Below the pieces are notes generated by a model. That model did not search any database and had not been told where the DNA came from. It worked only from the letters and a program-made list of their open reading frames with translations. This document shows positions 50,501 to 58,831 of a stretch of 64,000 nt of DNA, piece after piece. The translations under genes were made by a program, and so were the position numbers. This DNA comes from CAVVZJ01 sp963752755 (GTDB lineage: Bacteria > Planctomycetota > Planctomycetia > Isosphaerales > Isosphaeraceae). The stretch covers positions 372,001-436,000 of the forward strand of contig CAVVZJ010000011.1 of NCBI GenBank assembly GCA_963752755.1, written 5' to 3'. Numbering within the stretch: the first letter of the stretch is position 1; the number at the start of each line of letters is the position of its first letter.

Positions 50501-51095
50501 CTGGAGCACCCCGACGGCCGCGGCGGCGAGGGAACCGGCCTCGGCCTGGCGATCTGCCGACGCCTGGCCGCCATGCTCCGCGGCGAGATCCGTCTGACCA
50601 GCAAGTTGGGCGAGGGAAGCACGTTCACGCTCGTCCTACCCGCCGCCACCGTCTCCCCGAACTCGTCGGACGAGATCGTCGTCCTCGCCCCCCCGGATGC
50701 CGGCCGGCGCCGGCACGATCCTCATCGCCGAGGATCATGTTCCGAGCCGCCTGGTACTGGCCCGCATCCTCCGCCGCCTCGGCTACCGGGTCCTCGAAGC
50801 CGAGCACGGCCGCGAGGCGATCGCGCTGGCCCGCCTCGAACGACCCCGGGCCATCCTTCTGGATGTGAACATGCCCGTGCTCGACGGCATCGCCACCACC
50901 GAGATCCTCCGCGCCGACCCGGATCTGGCCGACGTCCCCATCTTTGCGTTCACGGGCGACGTCAGCCCTTCCAGCCAGGTCCGCATTCGCGAGGCCGGCG
51001 TTCGTGGCTTCCTCGACAAGCCGGTCACCCTCGACGCCCTTCGCCGCCTGCTCGCCTCCCTGCAGCCGGAACCCGACGCTCCGGGTCGTGAGTAG
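47543..51095 (+). CDS. Multi-PAS hybrid histidine kinase with RsbR-like N-terminus and receiver (frameshifted)
   Basis: About 1184 residues. Residues 5-150 resemble an RsbR/RsbRD-type helical sensor (SRSEDVITLWRTTVQREG, LRWKQGYDIAEVVNELGHLR). Five PAS domains follow near 155-280, 290-415, 425-545, 550-665 and 670-795, with repeated PAC endings such as GIALDVTDRHRAEEATRAAQ. HisKA near 810: LLSALSHDARTPLNAVVLSA (phospho-His; D in place of the usual E). ATPase: ILSNFLSNAVRYT (N), EDSGVGIAPED (G1), GTGLGLAICRRLAAML (G2). After a break near 50690 comes a receiver: LIAEDHVPSRL, LLDVNMPVLDG, FAFTGD, GFLDKPVT. Cytoplasmic, no membrane helix; the signals of the PAS domains are unknown. The receiver could also be a separate gene starting at ATG 50697. 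Confidence 0.9.
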
Positions 51096-51151
51096 GCCGT
51101 CGAATCGGGAAGAGCCGCTCCCGGCTGTCCCCACGTCGAAGGGACCATGAA

Positions 51152-51940
51152 CTACCGACGGCCCCCGACCGCCCACGCGACCAGGGCCAGGCCGATCAGG
51201 CCCCCCAGCAACATCAGCAGGCGTCCAGGCCGCAGACGGGCGGCGAGCGTCAGGATCGTGGCGAGGATGCGGAGCCCGTCGCGACCCGCCCGGAGCTTGC
51301 TGACCGTCCCCGCGGCCCGGGGGTGGTAGGGCACAGGCCACTCCGCGACCCGGTAGCCGCGGGCCACGGCCTCGCCGGTTAGCTCGGTCTCGATCTCGAA
51401 GCCGGACGACCGTGGCCGGACTTCGCGTAGGAACCGCGGGCCGAAGACCCGGTAGCCCGAGAGCAAATCGCCCGGTCCCCGGCCGATCAGTAAGGCAAAC
51501 GCCCCCCGGATCAGGATGTTGCCCAGGCCCCTGACCGGCGACATCGCCCCGGCCCCCGAGATCGGCCGCCTCGCCCCCACGCTCATCTCGGCGTCGCCCG
51601 CCAGCACCGGCTCCAGGAGCCGTCCGACCTCCTCGGGCGGATAGGTGCCGTCGCCGTCGGTGAGGACGACCGCCGGCCGGTCGCCCAGCTCGGCGAAGAT
51701 CGCCTGCACGGCGAAGCCCTTGCCCTGTCTCGGCACCGGCACCACCCGCGCCCCGGCCGATCGGGCCTGTTCTCCCGTGCCGTCGTCCGAGTTGTTGTCG
51801 AAGACGACCACCTCGGCCCCGGGCAACGCCGCCCGCCATCGGGCAACCACGTCGGCGATGGCGGCTGCCTCGTTGTAGCAGGGGATCGCAACGGCGATTG
51901 GCGCCGCGTTCTCGGTCGTCGTCGGCAAGGCGGGGGACAT
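51152..51940 (-). CDS. Glycosyltransferase family 2 (dolichyl/polyprenyl-phosphate sugar transferase type)
   Basis: About 262 residues from ATG 51940; a GTG at 52018 would add 26. GT2 features: IAVAIPCYNEAAAIADVVARW, EVVVFDNNSDDGTGE, KGFAVQAIF, VVLTDGDGTYPPEEV (the DGD/DxD metal and nucleotide-sugar site), GDLLSGYRVFGPRFL and SGFEIETELTGEAV. The C-terminal hydrophobic segment LLMLLGGLIGLALVAWAVGG anchors it to the membrane. Such enzymes transfer a sugar from UDP or GDP donors to a lipid carrier for envelope or exported glycans; donor and acceptor are unknown. Confidence 0.9.
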   Translation of the reverse strand: MSPALPTTTENAAPIAVAIPCYNEAAAIADVVARWRAALPGAEVVVFDNNSDDGTGEQARSAGARVVPVPRQGKGFAVQAIFAELGDRPAVVLTDGDGTYPPEEVGRLLEPVLAGDAEMSVGARRPISGAGAMSPVRGLGNILIRGAFALLIGRGPGDLLSGYRVFGPRFLREVRPRSSGFEIETELTGEAVARGYRVAEWPVPYHPRAAGTVSKLRAGRDGLRILATILTLAARLRPGRLLMLLGGLIGLALVAWAVGGRR

Positions 51941-52118
51941 TGCTTCTCGGGTCGCCGGGTCGGTCGTCCTCGCCACGGCCGGGGCGACGTCCGGCCCGGT
52001 CCGGCGGCATTGTGTCACGACGTCCCCGCCCGGTCAACGCTCCCGACCCGCCGCCCAATCGGTCATGATGGAGGCTGTCAACCGCCGACACTGCAAAGGC
52101 GCTGGAGGCCGCCACGCC

Positions 52119-52508
52119 ATGCCCGATGAACAGACGACCGTCGCCCAGCTCAAGCAGTGGGTCCTCGACTTCAGCCGCGAGCGCAACTGGGAACAGTTTC
52201 ACCATCCGAAGGATCTCGGCCTCGCCCTGGCCTGCGAGGTGGGTGAGCTGCTCGAACACTTCCGCTACCGGACCCACGAGCAGGTCCGCGAGCACCTCGC
52301 CCGGCCCGACGACCTCCGCGAGGTTTCCCACGAACTGGCGGACTGCCTCTGGCTGATCCTCCGCCTCGCCGACGTCTGTGCCCTCGACCTCTCCGACGCC
52401 CTCCGCGAGAAACTCACGCTGGCCGCCCGCAAGTATCCCGTAGATCAGGCTTTCGGTCGGTCTGATAAGTACACCGCCTACCTCCCTCCCGACGCGGATG
52501 GCCCTTGA
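52119..52508 (+). CDS. MazG-like nucleotide pyrophosphohydrolase
   Basis: A 129-residue protein from ATG 52119, with CTGGAGG 14 nt upstream; an in-frame ATG at 52065 is less likely. LACEVGELLEHFRY (ExxE) and EVSHELADCLWLILRLAD (ExxD) form the Mg-binding four-helix site of the all-alpha NTP pyrophosphatase (MazG/DCTPP1) superfamily. It resembles the small DCTPP1/RS21-C6-like group that cleaves dCTP analogues or other non-canonical dNTPs, so housecleaning of nucleotides is likely. Interspersed element copy 4 lies 200 bp downstream. Confidence 0.9.
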   Translation: MPDEQTTVAQLKQWVLDFSRERNWEQFHHPKDLGLALACEVGELLEHFRYRTHEQVREHLARPDDLREVSHELADCLWLILRLADVCALDLSDALREKLTLAARKYPVDQAFGRSDKYTAYLPPDADGP

Positions 52509-52706
52509 ATGTCCCCCGGCGGAGCCGCCGATTCCCGGTCTTCGCCGGAGATTCCCGGAACGTCGCGGTAGGATCCCGTTGCCGGGTTTCGAGACGGGTC
52601 GATCCTCCGCCGCATCCGATCCACTTCGAGGATGCGTTTTCGGACGATCGCTGGATCGACGGAGGAGCCCGCCAGGGACCATCCCGGAGGAGACGCTCTG
52701 CGCAGC

Positions 52707-53006
52707 TTTCTTTGGCCTCGGCCAGACAGGCAGGACGACGCAGGAACACTTAGGCGACGCGCCAGGGACGCTGGAGAGACGCTGTGGGGACACCGAAGGG
52801 ACGCTACCGTTCGCGACAAGATCTGAATCGCAAATTTTATTGTTGAAAGAGGTTAAGATTTCAAATTGCCCATTTTGAAGTTCGTTCGGCGCCCGGAACG
52901 CGCCGCAGCGTCGCGGCATCAAGCGAATTGACGGTCGGCCGGAGAGAAACGAATCGCCCAGGGGCTAGGGTTAATTATAGCACAGGATTGGGACTTTGGC
53001 GCGGGT
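52707..53006 (+). repeat. 11-nt-array interspersed element, copy 4 (one unit fewer)
   Basis: 300 bp. T-rich block from 52707; GGCC at 52714; seven units at 52734, 52745, 52756, 52767, 52778, 52789 and 52800 in exact 11-nt steps. Core GAAGTTCGTTCGGCG starts at 52877, again 77 nt after the last unit; AACGC follows at 52897; ATTATAGCA at 52974-52982 reads TGCTATAAT on the minus strand; GGCGCGGGT is at 52998-53006. It occupies most of the 630-bp gap 52509-53138; the remainder holds nothing I recognise. Confidence 0.87.
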
Positions 53007-53138
53007 CGAGGCACCCTCTCGTCTTGGAATCAATGAGGGGACGCCCGGCACGGAGAGCCGAGCCCGCCGTTGTGGATCTGGTGAGCGCGGGTGAGAATGG
53101 TATCCACGAGACGGCGGGAGCCTGGGGAGGAGCTGGCG

Positions 53139-55145
53139 ATGCGCACCTTCGCAACGACGCCGAAGTCCGTTCGACTGGCCGGATCGACACGATCCGTGAG
53201 ATCGAGTGGCGTCTCAACCAGATCCGGCCGCGAGTCGAGCTCGGCTCTCCATCGCGTCGGAGACGCCCGGGAACGGGAAGCCGATCAGGTCGCGGAACGG
53301 GTGATGCGACTTCCGGGATCGCGACCCGGGGGAGCTTGCCCCTGCGGTGGCGGATGCCCGCGATGTCGAGGCAAGCCCGACGGCCACGGGCCGTCCGGGC
53401 CACGGAGTGAACCTGTGATGGGGACGTCGCAGACCCTACCCCTCCCGGCCCGGGACGTCCTCACCTCCTCCGGTCAGCCCCTCGAACCGGTGACGCGAGG
53501 CTGGATGGAGTCCCGGTTCGGCCGCGACTTCGGAGGGGTCCGCGTGCATACGGACAACCGATCGGCCGCCTCGGCTCGCGACCTGGGGGCTCGCGCCTAT
53601 ACATTCGGGACGGGGATCGTCTTCGGAGCGGGGCGATACGCCCCGGAGACGACGGCGGGTCGTCGGCTCCTGGCGCACGAGCTGGCGCACGTCGAGCAGC
53701 AGGAGCGTGCCGGCAGTGCCAGCCTCCAGTTTCAGAGCGAGCTCGAATCGTTCCCCGAGGCCGAACGCACCAAGGTGCAGTTCTTGACGAATTCGATCTC
53801 GACACAAGGCCAGCAGACCCTCGACAAACACTATTTCTACCAAGGGGTCGAGGCTCTTCCAGCCGGGATGACGGTGCAGTTCGCTGCATCGGTCGAGCCG
53901 TTTGAGCAGAAGGGCCTGTCGAACGTGGTGCACTCCCTGGTGACGCCCGACCCTGGAAACAAGGCCGCTCTGCCGAGGAACATGGCCATCGACCTGGAGA
54001 TCACGGCGACCGAGACGATCTACCGCTTCACGCGCTTTGATCACGCGCCAGCCGGAGCGCCGGCTCCGGCCGCCCCGGCTCCGGCCGCGCCGGCTCCAGC
54101 TCCAGCTCCAGCTCCGGCCGCGCCGGCTCCAGCTCCGGCCGCGCCGGCTCCAGCTCCGGCCGCGCCGGCTCCCGCTCCGGCCGCGCCGGCTCCCGCTCCG
54201 GCCGCGCCGGCTCCCGCTCCGGCCGCGCCGGCTCCCGTGCCGGAGGTGGTGCTCGTGGAGAAGATCGGGGACGTCCCGCGGGCGCCGAAGCCCTTGTGGG
54301 AGGCGTTCCCGGGACCGTTTACGGAGGCTCAAGGGCCGCTCCCGCCGCACGAAGCCAAGCAGATGCAAGACTGCCTGTCTGGGGGCGCGGAACTGGACGC
54401 CTGTCGCAGACTGGTTCTCGGAATTGGGGCGCCGCCACCCGCGCCGGTTGTCCTCCCCGCAGGCGAGAGCATGGTCCGCAAGGTGAGGATCCGGCGGGGA
54501 CCGAACTGGAATGAGAGCGAGTGGAGCACCGTCCTGGCGTCCCTGGCGACTCTCCCCGACGTGGCCTTGCGACAGGCCGCCGGTGTTACCTTCCAACGCG
54601 CGTCTGCCTGCTCGCCGGCGCAAATCACAGCCAAGACCTGTGATGCGAACACGGCGGGGCTGACTCAAGGGAAGACTATCACGATCTTCGACCTGGCCTT
54701 CACCACGGGCGCCACGCGATTCGGCACCTCGACCTGGATCACCCAGGTTTTGATTCACGAACTGGGGCATGAGGCCGATTTCGCCCCGCTGACATCGGCC
54801 TGGGCCAGCTTCAAGACGTCCAAGGACGAGAAGGCGCTTCTGGCCGCGCGCTCACGCTCCGGCGACGCCTATATCAAGCATGTCACTCCTGGCATGAACA
54901 TGTACAATCCCACCATGGTGGGCGGCGCGGGTGCGGGGAGCTTCCGGGCGGCCGCCATTCAGGACGGCCTTCAAGTCGCCAACAACAATCTCCAGATCAC
55001 TGGCGGCGGCGTCACTCAGTACGGCGAGAAGAACTGGCACGAGCTCTTCGCCGAGTCGTACGCCCTTTACTTCACGGACCCGGACCTGCTCCAGAGCATC
55101 CGGCCGCACGTCTTCGCGTGGCTGGCGAAGACGTATCCCAAGTGA
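53139..55145 (+). CDS. DUF4157 (eCIS-core) protein with second C-terminal zinc-peptidase-like domain
   Basis: 668 residues from ATG 53139, with GGGGAGGAG before it; an ATG 48 bp upstream is less likely. Residues 40-57 carry VGDAREREADQVAERVMR and 67-77 CPCGGGCPRC, the N-terminal marks of DUF4157 proteins. Residues 112-188 are the DUF4157 core, GRDFGGVRVHTDN to LLAHELAHVEQQ with HExxH at 180-184. A linker of PA repeats spans about 303-368. The C-terminal half holds LIHELGHEADF (HExxH at 540-544) and WHELFAESYALYF, where E635 or E639 may be a third zinc ligand. DUF4157 proteins are known partners or cargo of extracellular contractile injection systems; none is nearby. Candidate secreted protease or toxin. 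Confidence 0.82.
   Translation: MRTFATTPKSVRLAGSTRSVRSSGVSTRSGRESSSALHRVGDAREREADQVAERVMRLPGSRPGGACPCGGGCPRCRGKPDGHGPSGPRSEPVMGTSQTLPLPARDVLTSSGQPLEPVTRGWMESRFGRDFGGVRVHTDNRSAASARDLGARAYTFGTGIVFGAGRYAPETTAGRRLLAHELAHVEQQERAGSASLQFQSELESFPEAERTKVQFLTNSISTQGQQTLDKHYFYQGVEALPAGMTVQFAASVEPFEQKGLSNVVHSLVTPDPGNKAALPRNMAIDLEITATETIYRFTRFDHAPAGAPAPAAPAPAAPAPAPAPAPAAPAPAPAAPAPAPAAPAPAPAAPAPAPAAPAPAPAAPAPVPEVVLVEKIGDVPRAPKPLWEAFPGPFTEAQGPLPPHEAKQMQDCLSGGAELDACRRLVLGIGAPPPAPVVLPAGESMVRKVRIRRGPNWNESEWSTVLASLATLPDVALRQAAGVTFQRASACSPAQITAKTCDANTAGLTQGKTITIFDLAFTTGATRFGTSTWITQVLIHELGHEADFAPLTSAWASFKTSKDEKALLAARSRSGDAYIKHVTPGMNMYNPTMVGGAGAGSFRAAAIQDGLQVANNNLQITGGGVTQYGEKNWHELFAESYALYFTDPDLLQSIRPHVFAWLAKTYPK
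54057..54238 (+). repeat. 21-nt in-frame tandem repeat (Pro-Ala linker)
   Basis: Within the DUF4157 gene, the unit GCCGCGCCGGCTCC[A/C]GCTCCG (21 nt, seven codons AAPAPAP) recurs with a few 6-nt expansions. The last four units are almost identical, so slippage or unequal crossover will change linker length readily. Confidence 0.85.
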
Positions 55146-55168
55146 GGCGCGACGAAGGGCAAGTCGTC

Positions 55169-55198
55169 CTTCCCCGCCCTCGGGATGAGGGCGGGGGA
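55169..55198. terminator. Bidirectional terminator-like hairpin between DUF4157 gene and infC
   Basis: CCCCGCCCTC (55172-55181) pairs perfectly with GAGGGCGGGG (55187-55196) around a 5-nt loop, with partial extension outwards. It lies between two convergent stops (55145 and 55227). No clear T-run follows on either side, so it might act through Rho or as mRNA end protection. Confidence 0.55.
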
Positions 55199-55226
55199 GG
55201 AGAGGAGACTCGCCCAGCCAGTCCGG

Positions 55227-55757
55227 TCAGGTCCGAGGTGCCACGATGGCGGTCATCCGCTTGCCTTCCATCGAGGGCAACTTTTCGACCTTGGCCACGT
55301 CCTCGAGCAGCTGGAGGACCTCGTTCATGACCCGGCGGCCCTCGTCGATGTGGGCCAGCTCGCGGCCGCGGAACAGGACGTTGACCAGGACCTTGTCCTT
55401 GTGCTCGAGGAAGTCCCGGGCACGCTGGACCTTGACCCGGATGTCCTCCATGCCGGTCTTGGGCCGGACCCGGATCTCCTTGATCTGGACCTGGTGGGTC
55501 TTCTGCTTGTGGCTCCGCTTCTTCTGTTCATACTTGAACTTGCCGTAATCCATGATCTTGCAGACGGGTGGCCGCTCATTGGGGGCGACCTCGACCAGGT
55601 CGAGCCCCTGTTCGCGGGCCAGCTCCATCGCCTTGCCGGTCGGGATCAGGCCGAGCTGGGTACCGTCGGCGTTGATCAGTCGGACGGGCGTGATCCGGAT
55701 TTGCTCGTTGACGCGGAGACCTCGTTCGGTCGGCTGGGTGCGGTCGTGCGGGCCGAT
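55227..55757 (-). CDS. infC: Translation initiation factor IF-3 (probable AUC start)
   Basis: IF-3 keeps 30S subunits free and checks start-codon pairing. Marks: RVNEQIRITPVRLI, LGLIPTGKAMELAREQGLDLVEVAP, PPVCKIMDYGKFKYEQKKR, QVQIKEIRVRPKTGMEDIRVKVQR, VNVLFRGRELAH. I place the start at ATC 55757: GGGGAGGA ends 5 nt before it, and the 176-residue product matches the usual length. No in-frame ATG, GTG or TTG lies near the family start; the GTG at 55814 lacks a ribosome-binding site and adds 19 odd residues. Rare AUU/AUC/AUA starts in infC are a known autoregulatory device, since IF-3 rejects them. rpmI and rplT do not follow. Confidence 0.93.
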   Translation of the reverse strand: MGPHDRTQPTERGLRVNEQIRITPVRLINADGTQLGLIPTGKAMELAREQGLDLVEVAPNERPPVCKIMDYGKFKYEQKKRSHKQKTHQVQIKEIRVRPKTGMEDIRVKVQRARDFLEHKDKVLVNVLFRGRELAHIDEGRRVMNEVLQLLEDVAKVEKLPSMEGKRMTAIVAPRT

Positions 55758-55927
55758 AGCGTCCTCCCCGGGGACGAAAACTGGGACTTCTCTGCCGGAG
55801 GGGGACCGACGCACCGCGTTTGCGACCGGACACGCTCGGGTGCCACCGGGCTGCGGGCTCCGTCCCCCGACGACCCGACGCCCACCCCCGTGGCAGGCCC
55901 TTCGTTCGTCGCAGAGGCTATCCTTAC

Positions 55928-55956
55928 GCGTATCCGATGTCGGCCTATCCTGTCAA
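55928..55956 (-). promoter_or_regulatory. Candidate promoter of infC
   Basis: On the minus strand a perfect TTGACA (55956-55951) is followed after 17 nt by ATACGC (55933-55928), a modest -10. This would give a leader of about 165 nt before the AUC start, long enough for a regulatory structure, though I could not identify one. Confidence 0.4.
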
Positions 55957-56014
55957 GCCTCCGTGCCGCAATTTGTGTTGTGCGAGGGGGCGGGAAGCGG
56001 GAGGGCTCGTTGGC

Positions 56015-58831
56015 TCAAGGGGCGTGGACGTCCGGGGCCGGGGCGTGGTCGGGGCCGAGGCCGTAGTGGGCCGTCAGGTCGTCCAGATCCCGGCGGGCCG
56101 CGGCGTCGAAGTCGGGGTGAGTTGCGATGGCGCGGCGGAACTCGGCGACCTCGGAGGCGTGGGCGTCGAGGCCGCCAAGTTTGCGGTAGATCTCCACGAG
56201 GCTCCGGAGGATCGTGACCGCGTAGGCCGGGTCCGGATCCTGCTGGTTCAGCGCCGACTCGACCGCCTCGCGGAGCATGGCCAGTCCGGTCTCGATCCGC
56301 GACGGGTCCTCGCGGCCCAGCGCGTACTTGATGTGGCCGAGGACATAGAGCGTGTGCGTCAGGCGGATATTCTTGCCCCGGCCGTGGCGCATGATCGCGA
56401 GGGCCTGTTCGACCAATTGCTCAGCTTGATGCAAGTCCCAGGAGCGAACCAGGCGGCCGAGGTCGAGCAAGGTTGCGGCGGTGAATCGATGGTTGTCCCC
56501 ATAAACCCGCCGGCAGATCTCCAGGGTGCGATGGTAAGCCGCCTTGGCCTCTTCGGGGCGATTGATGCGGGCGAGGGCATCGGCGTAGACTTTGGTGATA
56601 TAGCCGGTTAGGGCGTGGTCGGGGCCGAGGATCTCGGCGCTGAGCTTGGCGGCGTGGGCGGCCTTCTCGGCGTTGAGTTTCCGCAGGCGCTCGAGGAACG
56701 GCCCACCGACTGGGCTGCTCTCGAGCATCGTCTCGGCGGCTGTCGCCTGGAGCGCCGCGTCACAGAGGCGAATCAAGGGGTCTGGGCCCGAGCGGTTGAG
56801 GATGCCGCGAGCCGTGGCAAAGGCGGAGAGACCGGCCGCGACGTCACCGCCGCGCACACTGAACACGGCCCGGATCAGCAGGGACAGGCCGTACTCGCGG
56901 CTCTCCGGCCCTTCGAGGTCGCGGACCAGGGCGGTTGCCTCGTCGAGGAGCCGGTCCGGCTCTCCGGGCTCGCCGAGGTGTTCGATCAGCAGCAACAGTC
57001 CGAGGAAGTACATCGTCTCGGCCGTCCGCCGGTCCCTCGGCCCGAACTGCGCCCGGCGGATCGCGAGGGCCTCGCGGAGGACCGGCTCGGCCTCGACGTC
57101 GGTGTAGAGCAGGAGGACCAGGCCGAGCCCCTGGAGGGTGTCGGCCACGTCGGGGTGGTTCGGCCCAAGGGCCTTGCGGCGGACCTCCAGCGCGCGGCGC
57201 AGGGCCCGCTCGGCGCCGTCGAGCTGGCCAACGCCGAGGTAGGCCATGCCGATCGCGTGCAGCAGGTCGCCGCGAGTCTCGGGGCGGTCGAGCAGCTCGT
57301 CGTCGAGCTGCGCGAGACCACGGTCGAGCATCTCGCGGGCGGTGACGTCGCCGGCTCCCGGGTTGGCGCCGAGCAGAGCGCCGCGGGAGCCGAAGCCGAC
57401 CGGGTCGGCCGCCTCGAACAGGCCCGCGAGGAACCGCGAGGTCGCTCGCGCCCGCTCGGCCTGGTCGGAGGCGCGGCGCGCCTGCTCGCGGGCCTCGCGT
57501 TCCGACGCCACGGCCTGCCTCCGCGCTTCGACTGCCCGCAGCTCGGCCACGCGCGCCTCATTGGCCAGTCGGGTCTGCATCTCGGCCATCCGGCGAAACT
57601 GGACCGCCGCGGCCGTCGAGCCGACGACCACGGCCCCCAGCAGCAAGGCCGCCGCCGCTCCCACGGCCGCCAGCCACGGGTTGCGGCCGCACCACCGCCA
57701 CGCCCGCTCCGCGGCGCCGACGGGCCGCGCCAGGATCGGCCGACCTTCCAGGAACCGCCCCAGCTCCTCGGCCAGCGCCTCGGCCGAGGGGTAACGCCGT
57801 GAGGGCTCCTTGTGCAGGCACGTCAGCACGATCGTCTCCAGGTCGCGCGGCACGCCCGGCACCAGCCGCGACGGCGGCACGGGCTCGGCTGTCCGCACCT
57901 GTTCGAGCGTCTGCATGATGTCGGCCCCGCGAAACGGCGGGGCGCCGGTCAGGAGTTCGTAGAGGATCGCTCCGAGGGCATAGATGTCGACCGCCGGCCC
58001 GATGGTCGCGCCGTTCGAGCCAGCCTGCTCGGGGGCCATGTAGCTGGGCGTTCCCACGACCACGCCGCTGCGGGTCAGGCCCGAGTCGGAGACGAGCGAC
58101 TTGGCCAGGCCGAAGTCACCGATCTTCGGTGTGCCGTCGGCCGCGAGCAGGATGTTCGCCGGCTTGAGGTCGCGATGCACGACGCCCGCCTGATGGGCAA
58201 AGTGAACCGCCCGCGCCAGGGTCTCAACCAGCCGGGCCGTGGCCGTCGCCTCCATCGGCTCGCCGTCGAGGGCCTTGTCCAGCGAACCGCCCTCAAGGTA
58301 CTCCAGCTCGACGTACGGCAGCCCGTCGGCCTCGCCGAAGTGATGCACCTGCACGATGTTCGGGTGCTCCAGCCGCGCCACCGCCTCGGCCTCGGCGACA
58401 AACCGGAGCATCTCTTCCGAGCCGGCCTGATCGCCCGCGCGGATCATCTTCAGGGCGCAGACGCGGTTCAGCAACGCGCGTCGGGCCTTGTACACCACAC
58501 CCATCCCGCCCCGCCCGACGATCCCGAGCAGCTCGTAACCGGGCACCCGCGGCATCACCATCGGGGAGCCCGGCGCGTCGCCCGAATTCGGCTGCAACCG
58601 CCGCCATGGGGCCGGCAAACCCGGACTCACCCCGGCCGCATCGAACCGGGTGGCGTCGGGGTCCGTCGACATCGGAATTGCTTCGATCGAGCCCTCGGTG
58701 ACCCGCGTCGCAAACGGGTCGCCCCCAGGCTCCGTCGTCGGGCTCGACGGATCACTCCCCGGCCGCGACGAGGAGCCGTCGGTCGCCGACTCCTCCGGCT
58801 GGGTTTTGCCCGGATCGTCGCGTCCCGCCAT
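56015..58831 (-). CDS. Transmembrane Ser/Thr protein kinase with TPR C-terminus
   Basis: 938 residues from ATG 58831 (GGAGG 6 nt before it). After about 90 Ser/Pro/Asp-rich residues, the kinase domain (about 95-360) shows IVGRGGMGVVYKARRALLNR, VCALKMIRAGD (Lys), VVHRDLKPANILLAADG, IGDFGLAKSL (DFG intact) and GTPSYMAPEQAG. A membrane helix, WLAAVGAAAALLLGAVVVGS, lies near 383-405, then a coiled coil rich in Arg/Glu (AVASEREAREQARRASDQ), then TPR repeats such as HAIGMAYLGVGQLDGAERAL to the end. PknB/Hanks-type kinase common in planctomycetes. It lies between thrS and infC, which are neighbours in many bacteria. Confidence 0.94.
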   Translation of the reverse strand: MAGRDDPGKTQPEESATDGSSSRPGSDPSSPTTEPGGDPFATRVTEGSIEAIPMSTDPDATRFDAAGVSPGLPAPWRRLQPNSGDAPGSPMVMPRVPGYELLGIVGRGGMGVVYKARRALLNRVCALKMIRAGDQAGSEEMLRFVAEAEAVARLEHPNIVQVHHFGEADGLPYVELEYLEGGSLDKALDGEPMEATATARLVETLARAVHFAHQAGVVHRDLKPANILLAADGTPKIGDFGLAKSLVSDSGLTRSGVVVGTPSYMAPEQAGSNGATIGPAVDIYALGAILYELLTGAPPFRGADIMQTLEQVRTAEPVPPSRLVPGVPRDLETIVLTCLHKEPSRRYPSAEALAEELGRFLEGRPILARPVGAAERAWRWCGRNPWLAAVGAAAALLLGAVVVGSTAAAVQFRRMAEMQTRLANEARVAELRAVEARRQAVASEREAREQARRASDQAERARATSRFLAGLFEAADPVGFGSRGALLGANPGAGDVTAREMLDRGLAQLDDELLDRPETRGDLLHAIGMAYLGVGQLDGAERALRRALEVRRKALGPNHPDVADTLQGLGLVLLLYTDVEAEPVLREALAIRRAQFGPRDRRTAETMYFLGLLLLIEHLGEPGEPDRLLDEATALVRDLEGPESREYGLSLLIRAVFSVRGGDVAAGLSAFATARGILNRSGPDPLIRLCDAALQATAAETMLESSPVGGPFLERLRKLNAEKAAHAAKLSAEILGPDHALTGYITKVYADALARINRPEEAKAAYHRTLEICRRVYGDNHRFTAATLLDLGRLVRSWDLHQAEQLVEQALAIMRHGRGKNIRLTHTLYVLGHIKYALGREDPSRIETGLAMLREAVESALNQQDPDPAYAVTILRSLVEIYRKLGGLDAHASEVAEFRRAIATHPDFDAAARRDLDDLTAHYGLGPDHAPAPDVHAP

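Noticed and set aside
50697..51095. Receiver domain as an independent gene starting at ATG 50697
   Set aside because: Possible, but no ribosome-binding site is clear and the kinase frame has no stop before it; a frameshift within a hybrid kinase explains it better.
50625..52922. Minus-strand open frame of 765 codons spanning the hybrid kinase end, GT2 and the repeat
   Set aside because: It runs antisense to the kinase, in a wrong frame through the GT2 gene, and begins inside the interspersed element.
811..53006. Interspersed element as a classic MITE
   Set aside because: No terminal inverted repeats or target duplications were seen at the ends of the three complete copies.
54057..54238. CRISPR-like array in the DUF4157 gene
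   Set aside because: Units are directly tandem without spacers and stay in frame, encoding a Pro-Ala linker.
55815..55880. GGTGGCACC in the infC leader, resembling a T-box core
   Set aside because: No specifier loop, stem I or terminator/antiterminator pair could be seen; probably coincidence in GC-rich DNA.
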